The notes under the pieces were generated by a model that saw nothing but the letters and a program-made list of their open reading frames with translations, made no database searches and was not told where the DNA came from. The position numbers and the translations under genes were made by a program. A stretch of 8,572 bases of DNA from Actinomycetes bacterium (GTDB lineage: Bacteria; Actinomycetota; Acidimicrobiia; Acidimicrobiales; Palsa-688), in the NCBI GenBank assembly GCA_021819345.1, contig JAKARG010000121.1, forward strand, positions 1 to 8,572, in the 5' to 3' direction. Positions 1 to 7,118 of this stretch are shown here, one piece after another. Positions within the stretch are counted from its first letter, which is position 1, and each line of letters opens with the position of its first letter.

Positions 1-1930
1 CCCCGTCGGGCCCGCCGGCACCGATGGCTGGGGTGAGGCCCCCACGCCCGGGCGACCCGAGTCCTCGATCGTGCACCCCCTCGGCCCCAGGCGTCGCTCC
101 CACCCGAGCCGCGGGGGCCTCGGCGGGAGGGGCCGCAGGAGCGTCGAGCGCGTCGCCAGGGGTCTCCACGAGCTCGGCGTAGGCTCCGCAGCGCTCGATC
201 AGCTCCTCGTGGGTTCCCTGGTCGAGCACCCGACCGTCGGCGACCACCACGATGCGATCGGCGAGGCGCAGGGTCGAGCGGCGATGGGCGATCAGGATCG
301 TCGTCCGGCCGACCAGGAGACGGGCGAGCGTGGCGTGGATCCCCTCCTCGGTGGTGGCGTCGACCGCCGAGGTGGCGTCGTCGAGCACGAGCACGCTCGG
401 TCGGGTGAGCAGCGCCCGGGCGAGCGCAAGGCGCTGTCTCTGCCTCCCCGATAGCGTGAGTCCGCGCTCGCCGACGACGGTGTCCATCCCCTCGGGGAGC
501 GCGTCGATGAACTCGAGCGCCTCGGCGGCCGCAGCCGCTTCGCGCAGCTCCTCGTCGGTCGCGTCCGGCTTGCCGTAGCCCAGGTTGGCCCGGACGGTGT
601 CGGAGAACAGGAACGGCTCCTCGAAGACCACCCCGACCCGGTCCCGTAGCGACGAGAGCGAGACGCCCGAGACGTCCTGGCCGTCGATCAGCACCCTGCC
701 CGTCCACGGGTCGTAGAAGCGCGGCAGCAGCAGGGAGACCGTCGACTTGCCCGACCCGGACGGTCCGACGAGGGCAACGGTCTCGCCGGCCGCCACGTGC
801 AGGTCGAAGCCCCGGAGCACCGGGGAGTCCCTGCTGTAGCCGAACCACACGCCCTCGACGCTCACCTCCCCTCGCTCGGCGCGCAGCTCGGGCGCGTCGG
901 GCACCTCGGTGACGAGCGGGTTGGTCTCGATCAGGTCGAGGACCCGCTCGGTTCCTGCCCGCGCCTGCTGGGCGATGGCGACGATGGCCGAGAGCTGGCG
1001 CGCCGGGGCGCTCAACTGGACCACGTAGGTGGAGAACACGAGGAACGTGCCGAGGCTCAGGTGGCCCTCGATCGCCAGCCAGCCGCCGAGAGCGAGCACC
1101 GCCACCTGGGCGAGCGTGGGCACCGCGGCGAGCGCCGCCTGCGGACCGGCCTGGAGCCGGACGGTGCGCACCCTGCCCCGGTAGAGCTCGACGGCGGCCG
1201 CCTCGAGGCGGTCCATCTCCCGGCGCTCCTGGCCGAAGGCCTTCACCACCCGCACGCCGGTCACGTCGTCGTCGACGACCTGGGTCACATCCTGGTAGCG
1301 CTGCTGGGCATCCCAGGTGGCCGGGAAGACCGTCCTGCGCAACCGGGCGGACAGGTAGGCGATGGCGGGAACGACGAGCAGCACGACGGCCGCCAGGGGG
1401 GGCGAGAGCACGAACATCACCGCCAAGGACAGCACCAGCATGACGAGGTTGCCGGTGAGTATCGGGGCGAAGCCGAGCAGGCCCTGGATGAGGGTGATGT
1501 CGGAGTTGGCCCGGGTGACGAGCTGCCCGGTGGACAGCTCGTCGTGGCGCCCGGCGTCGAGGCGCTGGAGCCGCTCGTACATGGCGGTACGCAGGTCGTA
1601 CTGCACGTCGAGCGAGAGCCGACCACCGACGTAGCGCCGGACGTGGGCGGCAGCGAAGGCCACCGCAGCTCCGGCGAGCATCAGCGTCAGCAGGAGCGCG
1701 AGCCCGTCGTCGTGGGCGACGATCACCCGGTCGACGATCCGGCGCTCGACCAGGGGGATCAGCACCTGGACGGCCATGCCGAGGATCGCTGCCCCGAAGG
1801 CCACCACCACGCTGCCCCGGTGACGGCCGAGCCAGGGCGCCAGGCGCCGCAACCAGCCCTTGCGCGCACCGGGACGAACGGCGCCGGGATCGCCGGGGGC
1901 GCTCGGCGGGCCCTGGGGGGCGCTCGCCAC
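1..1930 (-). CDS. ABC exporter, fused permease-ATPase (3' end beyond left edge; possibly a double-length transporter)
   Basis: This is a type IV (ABCB-like) exporter with the membrane domain N-terminal to the ATPase; the substrate cannot be told, and drugs or lipids are typical of the family. Taking GTG at 1930 as residue 1, a helix-rich membrane domain spans about residues 25-340. The ATPase domain follows, with Walker A GPSGSGKST (389-397), Q-loop FEEPFLF (436-442), signature LSGRQ (493-497), Walker B VLVLDD ending at D517-D518, D-loop SAVD and H-loop His549. Three positions are non-canonical: Glu437 for the Q-loop Gln, Arg496 for the second signature Gly, and Asp518 for the catalytic Glu. 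After the domain (about residue 590) an Ala/Pro/Gly-rich stretch runs in frame to the edge without a stop, which suggests a linker to a second half. The start is constrained: an in-frame TAG lies at 2071-2069, no ATG follows it before the membrane domain, and GTG 1930 has GAGG 8 bases upstream. A TTG at 1852 is less likely. Confidence 0.93.
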   Translation of the reverse strand, partial: MASAPQGPPSAPGDPGAVRPGARKGWLRRLAPWLGRHRGSVVVAFGAAILGMAVQVLIPLVERRIVDRVIVAHDDGLALLLTLMLAGAAVAFAAAHVRRYVGGRLSLDVQYDLRTAMYERLQRLDAGRHDELSTGQLVTRANSDITLIQGLLGFAPILTGNLVMLVLSLAVMFVLSPPLAAVVLLVVPAIAYLSARLRRTVFPATWDAQQRYQDVTQVVDDDVTGVRVVKAFGQERREMDRLEAAAVELYRGRVRTVRLQAGPQAALAAVPTLAQVAVLALGGWLAIEGHLSLGTFLVFSTYVVQLSAPARQLSAIVAIAQQARAGTERVLDLIETNPLVTEVPDAPELRAERGEVSVEGVWFGYSRDSPVLRGFDLHVAAGETVALVGPSGSGKSTVSLLLPRFYDPWTGRVLIDGQDVSGVSLSSLRDRVGVVFEEPFLFSDTVRANLGYGKPDATDEELREAAAAAEALEFIDALPEGMDTVVGERGLTLSGRQRQRLALARALLTRPSVLVLDDATSAVDATTEEGIHATLARLLVGRTTILIAHRRSTLRLADRIVVVADGRVLDQGTHEELIERCGAYAELVETPGDALDAPAAPPAEAPAARVGATPGAEGVHDRGLGSPGRGGLTPAIGAGGPDG

Positions 1931-2159
1931 GCTCAGCGCCTCGGTGCCTTCGACGGGGCCGAGCCTTCCGCCGACCCATCCGGGACACCGCTCGCCGGCG
2001 GCCCGGCGGGGCTCCTCGGCGCCACAGCGGATGCCTTGGCGGCGGCCCTCCGGGTACAGTTCACTCGGCTAAGTTACAGCAGCCCACGAGCCGAACATCC
2101 CGGGAGCGGGCTCCCCCGGGGACGGGGATCGCATCTGCTCTCGGTCGACCCGGGGCACC
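1931..2159. other. Intergenic gap between ilvD and the ABC exporter
   Basis: No coding sequence is supported in these 229 bases, although the frames are open in places. The gap separates the four-gene cassette from the ABC exporter and is much longer than any other gene junction here. It holds a GC-rich hairpin near the ilvD end (2099-2120) and the only AT-richer patch nearby (about 2053-2077). On the minus strand that patch contains TAACTT (2076-2071), which fits the loose -10 pattern TANNNT, but no recognisable -35 lies at the right distance. TACAG occurs twice there on the plus strand, at 2055-2059 and 2075-2079. The region could carry the promoter of the ABC gene with a leader of about 130 bases; this is inference only. 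Confidence 0.5.
2099..2120 (-). terminator. GC-rich hairpin after ilvD, possible terminator
   Basis: An inverted repeat starts about 40 bases past the ilvD stop. GGGAG (2102-2106) pairs with CTCCC (2111-2115) around a four-base loop, and CCC (2099-2101) can extend the stem with GGG (2118-2120) across a two-base bulge. No T-run follows on the minus strand, so it is not a classic intrinsic terminator. Actinobacterial terminators often lack the T-tract, and position after the last gene of the cassette makes the role plausible. Chance pairing in such GC-rich DNA is a real alternative. Confidence 0.3.
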
Positions 2160-3845
2160 TCAGGGCTCGGTGATCGCCCCCCGCTCGGCGCCGGTGACGA
2201 GACGGGCGTACTTGGCGAGGACCCCGCTGCGATAGCGCGGCTCGGGAAGCTTCCACTCCTGGCGCCGGCGCTCGAGCTCGGCGTCTGGGACCTCCAGGCG
2301 GATGTCGCGGGAGGCCACGTCGATGACGATCCGGTCGCCGTCGCGCACCAGCGCGATCGGGCCCCCGTCCACCGCCTCGGGGGCGACGTGTCCGATGCAG
2401 AAGCCGTGGGTGCCGCCGCTGAAGCGACCGTCGGTGAGCAGCGCGCAGTCCGCCCCTCGCCCGGCGCCCTTCATCGCTCCGGTGACCGCGAGCATCTCGC
2501 GCATCCCCGGACCCCCCTTCGGGCCCTCGTAGCGGATGACGAGGACGCTGCCCGGTGCGATCGTGCCGGCGAGGATCGCCTCCATGGCACCGTCCTCGCC
2601 GTCGAAGACCCGGGCGGTGCCCTCGAAGTGGTCGCTGTCGAGGCCGGCCACCTTCACCACCGCACCCTTGGGCGCGAGGCTCCCACGAAGCACGGCGATC
2701 CCCCCGTCGACATGGATCGGGCGGGTCATGGGGTGGACCACCGACCCGTCGGGGGTGGGCGGCGGGGAGGCAGCCAGGTTCTCGGCGACGGTGCGCCCGG
2801 TCACGGTGACGCAATCGCCGTGCAACAGCCCCGCGTCGAGCAGCTCGCGCATCACCACCGGGACCCCCCCGACCCGGTCGAGGTCGACCATGTGATAGCG
2901 GCCGTGGGGCTTGGTGTCGGCGATGTGGGGGGTGCGCCGACCGACCCGGTCGAAGTCCTCCAAGGTGAGCTCCACGCGCGCCTCGTAGGCGATGGCGAGC
3001 AGGTGCAGCACGGCGTTGGTGCTACCGCCGAGGGCCATCACGACCGCGATCGCGTTCTCGAAGGCCTCCTTGGTGAGGATGTCCCTCGGGCGGATCCCTG
3101 CGTCGAGCAGTCCGATCACCGCCCGCCCGGTCTCGTAGGCGAGCTGCCCGCGCCGGTCGTCGACCGCCGGCGCCGAGGCGGAGCCGGGGAGCGCCATGCC
3201 GAGGGCCTCGCTCACCGAGGCCATGGTGTTGGCGGTGAACATCCCCGCGCAGCTCCCGATCGTCGGGCAGGCGTTGCGCTCGACCAACGCGAGCTCCTCG
3301 TCGGTGAGCCCCCCGGTCGCCCTGGCACCGACCGCCTCGAAGACGCTCGTGATGTCGAGCGCCTCGCCTCGGGCCCCGCGGCCCGGGAGGATGCTGCCCC
3401 CGTAGAGGAAGACCGACGGGACGTCGAGGCGAGCCGCGGCCATGAGCATCCCCGGCAGCGACTTGTCACAGCCGGCGAAGGTGACCAGGGCGTCGAAGCG
3501 CTCGGCGTGGACCATCGTCTCCACCGAGTCGGCGATCACCTCCCGGCTGACGAGCGACGCCCGCATGCCCTCGTGGCCCATCGAGATCCCGTCGGAGACG
3601 GCGATGGTGACGAACTCGAAGGGGAACCCGCCGGCGTCGCGGACCCCGACCTTGGCCCGCTCGGCCAGGCGGTCGAGGGGCAGGTTGCAGGGCGTGACCT
3701 CGTTCCAGGAGGAAGCCACCCCGACCTGGGGCTTGTCCCAGTCGGCATCGGTCATCCCGACGGCTCGGAGCATGGCACGTGCCGGTGCCCGCTCGAACCC
3801 GTCGGTGACCTCGTGGCTGCGGGGCTTGGGGTGGGTGGAGCCCAT
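2160..3845 (-). CDS. ilvD: Dihydroxyacid dehydratase (IlvD/Edd family)
   Basis: The enzyme dehydrates 2,3-dihydroxy-isovalerate and 2,3-dihydroxy-3-methylvalerate to 2-keto acids, the third common step of valine and isoleucine synthesis, using an Fe-S cluster and Mg2+ in the cytoplasm. The 561 residues match the usual length. Expected landmarks are all present: cluster cysteines Cys53 (TPCN), Cys126 (GCDKS) and Cys199 (IGSCAGM); Asp85 (SDGISMGHEGM) and Lys128 for Mg2+ binding; and the C-terminal TDGRFSGGTHG block with Ser476, the likely catalytic base. E. coli IlvD has Cys at the position of Ile196 (CPTCGSC); here the motif is CPTIGSC. The frame is open far upstream to about 4601 inside the betA region, but family similarity begins just after ATG 3845, which I take as the start; an AGG about 8 bases before it is only a weak ribosome site. 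It starts 8 bases after the betA stop, so it is likely co-transcribed. A sugar-acid dehydratase of the same family is possible but less likely given the length and motifs. Confidence 0.95.
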   Translation of the reverse strand: MGSTHPKPRSHEVTDGFERAPARAMLRAVGMTDADWDKPQVGVASSWNEVTPCNLPLDRLAERAKVGVRDAGGFPFEFVTIAVSDGISMGHEGMRASLVSREVIADSVETMVHAERFDALVTFAGCDKSLPGMLMAAARLDVPSVFLYGGSILPGRGARGEALDITSVFEAVGARATGGLTDEELALVERNACPTIGSCAGMFTANTMASVSEALGMALPGSASAPAVDDRRGQLAYETGRAVIGLLDAGIRPRDILTKEAFENAIAVVMALGGSTNAVLHLLAIAYEARVELTLEDFDRVGRRTPHIADTKPHGRYHMVDLDRVGGVPVVMRELLDAGLLHGDCVTVTGRTVAENLAASPPPTPDGSVVHPMTRPIHVDGGIAVLRGSLAPKGAVVKVAGLDSDHFEGTARVFDGEDGAMEAILAGTIAPGSVLVIRYEGPKGGPGMREMLAVTGAMKGAGRGADCALLTDGRFSGGTHGFCIGHVAPEAVDGGPIALVRDGDRIVIDVASRDIRLEVPDAELERRRQEWKLPEPRYRSGVLAKYARLVTGAERGAITEP

Positions 3846-3853
3846 GCCCGAGC

Positions 3854-5554
3854 CTATGCCGCCCCGGCGCCGCCTGGCACCCGGTCTCCGGGCACCCTCG
3901 CCCCGACTTGCGCCCTGCGGTAGAACTCGAGCTGCTCGGCGGCCAGTGGGGTGTTGCCGAGGATCAGGTCGGCAGCCTTCTCGGCGACCATCATCACCGG
4001 AGCGTAGATGTTGCCGTTCGGGATGTAGGGGAACACCGAGGCGTCCACCACCGCCAAGCCCTCGACGCCGTGGACCCGCATCGTGCGGGGGTCGACCACG
4101 GAGAGGTCGTCGGTGCCCATCCGGGCGGTGCAAGAGGGGTGCAGCGCGGTCTCGGCGTCCCGGCGCACCCAGTCGAGGACCTGGTCGTCGGTCTCGACCG
4201 CCGGGCCGGGGGACAGCTCCCCGCCGTCGAAGGCGGCGAGCGCCGGCTGGGACAGTATCGAGCGCGCCACGTGGATCGCCTCGACCCACTCCCGGCGGTC
4301 CTCGGGAGTAGACAGGTAGTTGAAGCGCAGCGCCGGCTTGTCGTGGGCGTCGGGTGAGCTGATCCGTACCGAGCCCCGGGAGCCCGAGTACATCGGCCCG
4401 ATGTGCACCTGGTAGCCGTGGCCGCCGGCGGGGGCCGAGCCGTCGTAGCGCACGGCGATCGGCAGGAAGTGGAGCATCAGGTTCGGGTAGGCGACCTCGT
4501 CGTTGCTGCACGCGAACCCGCCGGCCTCGAAGTGGTTGGTGGCGCCCGGCCCGCTGTGGCGCAGCCACCACTCGAGGGCCACGAGGGGACGCCGGCTCCA
4601 CTGCAGGTAGGGCTGCACCGACACCGGCTGGGTGCAGGCGTGCTGGACGTAGACCTCGAGGTGGTCCTGGAGGTTCTCGCCGACTCCGGGCAGGTCGGCC
4701 ACCACCTCGATCCCGAGCGGGCGCAGCACGCGCGCCGGACCGATCCCCGATACCTGCAGCACCTGCGGGGAGTTGACCGCCCCGCCGCAGAGGACCACCT
4801 CCCCGGCGCGAGCGACCTCCGCCCGCCTGCCCGGCGAGGAGTGCACCACCCCGACGGCCCGACGTCCCTCGAAGACGATCCGCTCGACGAACCTACGGGT
4901 CATCACGCTCAAGTTGGGACGACCGGTGACCGGGTGCAGGTAGGCGCGCGCCGCGCTCAGCCTCCGACCGCGGTGCACGTTGCGGTCGAAGGCGGCGAAG
5001 CCTTCCTGGCGGTAGCCGTTGACGTCGTCGGTCAGGTGGTAGCCGGCCTGGTGGGCCGCTTCGAGCATCGCCTGGAACAACGGGTTGGTCGCCGGCCCCC
5101 GCTCGAGCACGAGCGGCCCGGAGGTCCCCCGCCAGGGCGGCCCGCCGGCGAGGCAGGTCTCCATCTTCTTGAAGTACGGCAGGCAGTGGGCGTAGTCCCA
5201 GTCCCCCATCCCCGGGTCCGAGGCCCAGCGCTCGTAGTCGAGCGGGTTGCCCCGCTGGAAGATCATCCCGTTGATCGAGCTCGATCCCCCGAGCACCTTC
5301 CCCCGGGCGTGGTAGATTCTCCTCCCGTTCATGTGAGGCTCCGGCTCGGACTCGTACCTCCAGTCGTAGAACCGGCTGCCGATCGGGAAGGTGAGGGCCG
5401 CAGGCATGTGGATGAACATGTCCCACCAGTAGTCGGGGCGGCCGGCCTCGAGCACCAGCACCCGGTTGGCCGGGTCGGCCGAGAGCCGGTTGGCGAGCGC
5501 ACTGCCGGCCGATCCCCCGCCGACGATCACGTAGTCGTAGACGCCTTCGCTCAC
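3854..5554 (-). CDS. betA: Choline dehydrogenase-like GMC flavoprotein
   Basis: This FAD-dependent GMC oxidoreductase probably oxidises choline to betaine aldehyde. It is 566 residues, the BetA size, and resembles E. coli BetA as I recall it along its whole length, including MPAALTFPIG, YESEPEPHMN, TDDVNGYRQEGF, LPGVGENLQDHLE and NHFEAGGF. The FAD Rossmann motif GGGSAG is at residues 12-17 with ribose-binding Glu36; GMC signature 1 (RGKVLGGSSSINGM) begins at 84 and signature 2 (GGAVNSPQVLQVSGIGP) at 257. Catalytic His472 lies in ETALHPSCTARMG, and Asn515 in PNGNIYAP is the likely partner. E. coli has HPCGTCKMG and GNLNAT at these places, so Tyr517 replaces an Asn next to the active site. The start is GTG 5554, overlapping the ALDH stop as GTGA, and it has a strong GGAGGG ribosome site six bases upstream. 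BetA is usually membrane-associated and passes electrons to the respiratory chain. Another alcohol substrate cannot be excluded. Confidence 0.9.
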   Translation of the reverse strand: MSEGVYDYVIVGGGSAGSALANRLSADPANRVLVLEAGRPDYWWDMFIHMPAALTFPIGSRFYDWRYESEPEPHMNGRRIYHARGKVLGGSSSINGMIFQRGNPLDYERWASDPGMGDWDYAHCLPYFKKMETCLAGGPPWRGTSGPLVLERGPATNPLFQAMLEAAHQAGYHLTDDVNGYRQEGFAAFDRNVHRGRRLSAARAYLHPVTGRPNLSVMTRRFVERIVFEGRRAVGVVHSSPGRRAEVARAGEVVLCGGAVNSPQVLQVSGIGPARVLRPLGIEVVADLPGVGENLQDHLEVYVQHACTQPVSVQPYLQWSRRPLVALEWWLRHSGPGATNHFEAGGFACSNDEVAYPNLMLHFLPIAVRYDGSAPAGGHGYQVHIGPMYSGSRGSVRISSPDAHDKPALRFNYLSTPEDRREWVEAIHVARSILSQPALAAFDGGELSPGPAVETDDQVLDWVRRDAETALHPSCTARMGTDDLSVVDPRTMRVHGVEGLAVVDASVFPYIPNGNIYAPVMMVAEKAADLILGNTPLAAEQLEFYRRAQVGARVPGDRVPGGAGAA

Positions 5555-7017
5555 TCCGAGCCCTCCATCTCAGCTCCTCGCATCCGGTAGAGGATCGTCT
5601 TCCACTCGCTGAAGCGCTCGAGGACCGAGCTGCCGCCCACCCGACCGGTGCCGCTCACGCTCCCCGATCGGCCCCCGAAGGGCAGGTGGGACTCCCAGGT
5701 GTTGGTCGACAGGTTGACGTTGACCCACCCCGTCCGGGCCCCCTCGGCGAAGCGCAGGCCGCGCTCGAGGTCGGAGGTGAACACCGAGGCCAGCAGGCCG
5801 TAGGGCGAGGAGTTGGTGAGGGCGAGCGCCTCTTGGTCGCCCGCGACCTCGACGACCGGGACGACCGGCCCGAAGGTCTCCTCGCCGGCGATGGTCATGG
5901 ACGCCTCGACACCGTCGAGGATCGTCGGCTGGTAGTAAAGCCGCGTCGGCCTCTGCGCCTCGCGCCGCCCACCCCGGATCAGCCGGGCGCCTTTCCCCAC
6001 CGCTTCGGCCACCTGCGATCCCACCTTCGCGGCAACTCCCTCGTTGTTGAGCGGGCCCATCGTGGTGCCCGGCTCGGTCGGGTCACCGAGGACCACCTCG
6101 GCGTCGGTCGCGCCCACCACGGCGTCGACGAAGGCCGCACGGAGGGATCGGTCGACGAGGAAGCGCTCGCCGGCGGTGCAGCTCTGCCCGGCACAGAGGT
6201 AGGCGGACTCGAGCACGGCCGGCACGACGAGGTCGAGATCGGCATCGTCGAGCACCACGAGTGGCCCGTTGCCACCGAGCTCGAGGATCTGGGCCTTGCC
6301 GGCTGCCCGGGCGGCGATCCGCCGGCCGGTCGCCACCGACCCCACGAAGCCGACCGCAGCGGTGAGCGGATGGGACACCACCGCGTCGCCGACCTCGGGA
6401 CCATCGCCGCTCACCACGTTGAGCACGCCTGGGGGCCAGCCGGCCTCGGCGAGCACGCCGGCGAGGAGCAGGGAGCAGGCGGTGGTGGACGGGGCCGGGA
6501 CCCACACCACGGTGTTCCCGGCGGCGAGCGCCGGGGCGACGAGCTCGGCCGCCATCGTGTAGGGCCAGTTCCAGGGGACGACCACGCCGACGACGCCGAG
6601 GGGCACCCGCCGGAGCTCGGCCCGGCGGTCGGGCGACACGGACGGGGGGATCACCCCGCTCACCCGGGAGGCATCCTCGCCGGCCAGACGGAAATAGGCG
6701 ACGAGCTCGTCGACCTCGTCGGCCGCCTCGGCGAGCGGCTTTCCCTGGTCCTCGGTGAGGGCGCCGACGAGGTCGGCCCGGCGCCGCTCGACCGCTGCCG
6801 CCGCCGCATGGCAGCGCGCAGCGCGCTCCGCAGCCGTCGTCCGGGCCCATCCGGGCGCCGCGCCCGCCGCCACCTCGACGGCCCGCTCGGCGTCCGACCG
6901 CTCGCCCCAGGCCACGCTCGCGAAGACCTCTCCGTGCCCTGGGCTGGTCGCCTCCCGGCGCCCGCCCTTGGCGGCCTCCACCAGCTCCCCACCGATCAGC
7001 AGCCGCAGCTCCGGCAT
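5551..7017 (-). CDS. NAD(P)-dependent aldehyde dehydrogenase, probably betaine-aldehyde type
   Basis: An ALDH-superfamily enzyme that oxidises an aldehyde to its acid; beside a BetA-like gene, betaine aldehyde is the likely substrate. From ATG 7017 it is 488 residues, a normal ALDH length. Landmarks are Asn150 (PWNWPYT), general base Glu246 (LELGGN), nucleophile Cys280 (GQSCTAGER), Glu380 (EETFGPV) and PFGG at 446-449. Two cofactor-site positions deviate: the usual Lys of the KP[AS]E motif is Val173 (VWVPAPSTT), and FTGS reads FVGS (224-227). This is an active-looking but divergent subfamily, so I do not assign betB. The frame extends upstream to GTG 7122, which overlaps the permease stop as GTGA and would add 35 residues. 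I prefer ATG 7017 because the added segment is Gly/Ala-rich and unlike ALDH N-termini, uses rare codons (GTA, CTA, AAA) and has no ribosome site, while ATG 7017 is followed by the typical LRLLIGGELV. The GTG remains possible. The 3' end overlaps betA by four bases. Confidence 0.92.
   Translation of the reverse strand: MPELRLLIGGELVEAAKGGRREATSPGHGEVFASVAWGERSDAERAVEVAAGAAPGWARTTAAERAARCHAAAAAVERRRADLVGALTEDQGKPLAEAADEVDELVAYFRLAGEDASRVSGVIPPSVSPDRRAELRRVPLGVVGVVVPWNWPYTMAAELVAPALAAGNTVVWVPAPSTTACSLLLAGVLAEAGWPPGVLNVVSGDGPEVGDAVVSHPLTAAVGFVGSVATGRRIAARAAGKAQILELGGNGPLVVLDDADLDLVVPAVLESAYLCAGQSCTAGERFLVDRSLRAAFVDAVVGATDAEVVLGDPTEPGTTMGPLNNEGVAAKVGSQVAEAVGKGARLIRGGRREAQRPTRLYYQPTILDGVEASMTIAGEETFGPVVPVVEVAGDQEALALTNSSPYGLLASVFTSDLERGLRFAEGARTGWVNVNLSTNTWESHLPFGGRSGSVSGTGRVGGSSVLERFSEWKTILYRMRGAEMEGSE
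5561..5566 (-). promoter_or_regulatory. Ribosome binding site of betA
   Basis: GGAGGG on the minus strand, six bases before GTG 5554, lies inside the last codons of the aldehyde dehydrogenase. It is the clearest Shine-Dalgarno in the window and fixes the GTG start of the BetA-like gene. Confidence 0.75.
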
Positions 7018-7118
7018 GCGAGTGACCCCGTAGCCGACGCCGGCCCCCCCGGCGGCGCTCGCCCCGTCGCCGCCCGGCTCACCGCCGCCACTCCCGGGTA
7101 GCAGCCCGTCGGGTACTT

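Noticed and set aside
2096..2098. ATG at 2098 as the ABC exporter start
   Set aside because: It is in the right frame, but an in-frame TAG at 2071-2069 lies between it and the coding domain.
797..2173. 458-residue open frame on the plus strand
   Set aside because: It is antisense to the ABC exporter, whose minus-strand frame carries all expected ATPase motifs. The plus-strand product is His/Gly/Asp/Arg-rich with no recognisable domain, typical of a GC-rich shadow.
2074..2814. 246-residue minus-strand frame
   Set aside because: It overlaps the ilvD C-terminal half in another frame and is Arg-rich without motifs; the ilvD frame has the conserved residues.
2388..3923. 511-residue open frame on the plus strand
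   Set aside because: It is antisense to ilvD and has shadow-like composition (rich in Gly, Asp, Arg, Val, His) with no motif.
3846..4601. N-terminal extension of the ilvD frame to an 813-residue protein
   Set aside because: The upstream part overlaps betA in another frame and reads as low-complexity Arg/Gly/Pro sequence; IlvD similarity and normal length begin at ATG 3845.
4403..7101. Long plus-strand frames at 4403-5590 and 5686-7101
   Set aside because: Both lie opposite the clearly coding betA and ALDH genes and lack any recognisable domain.
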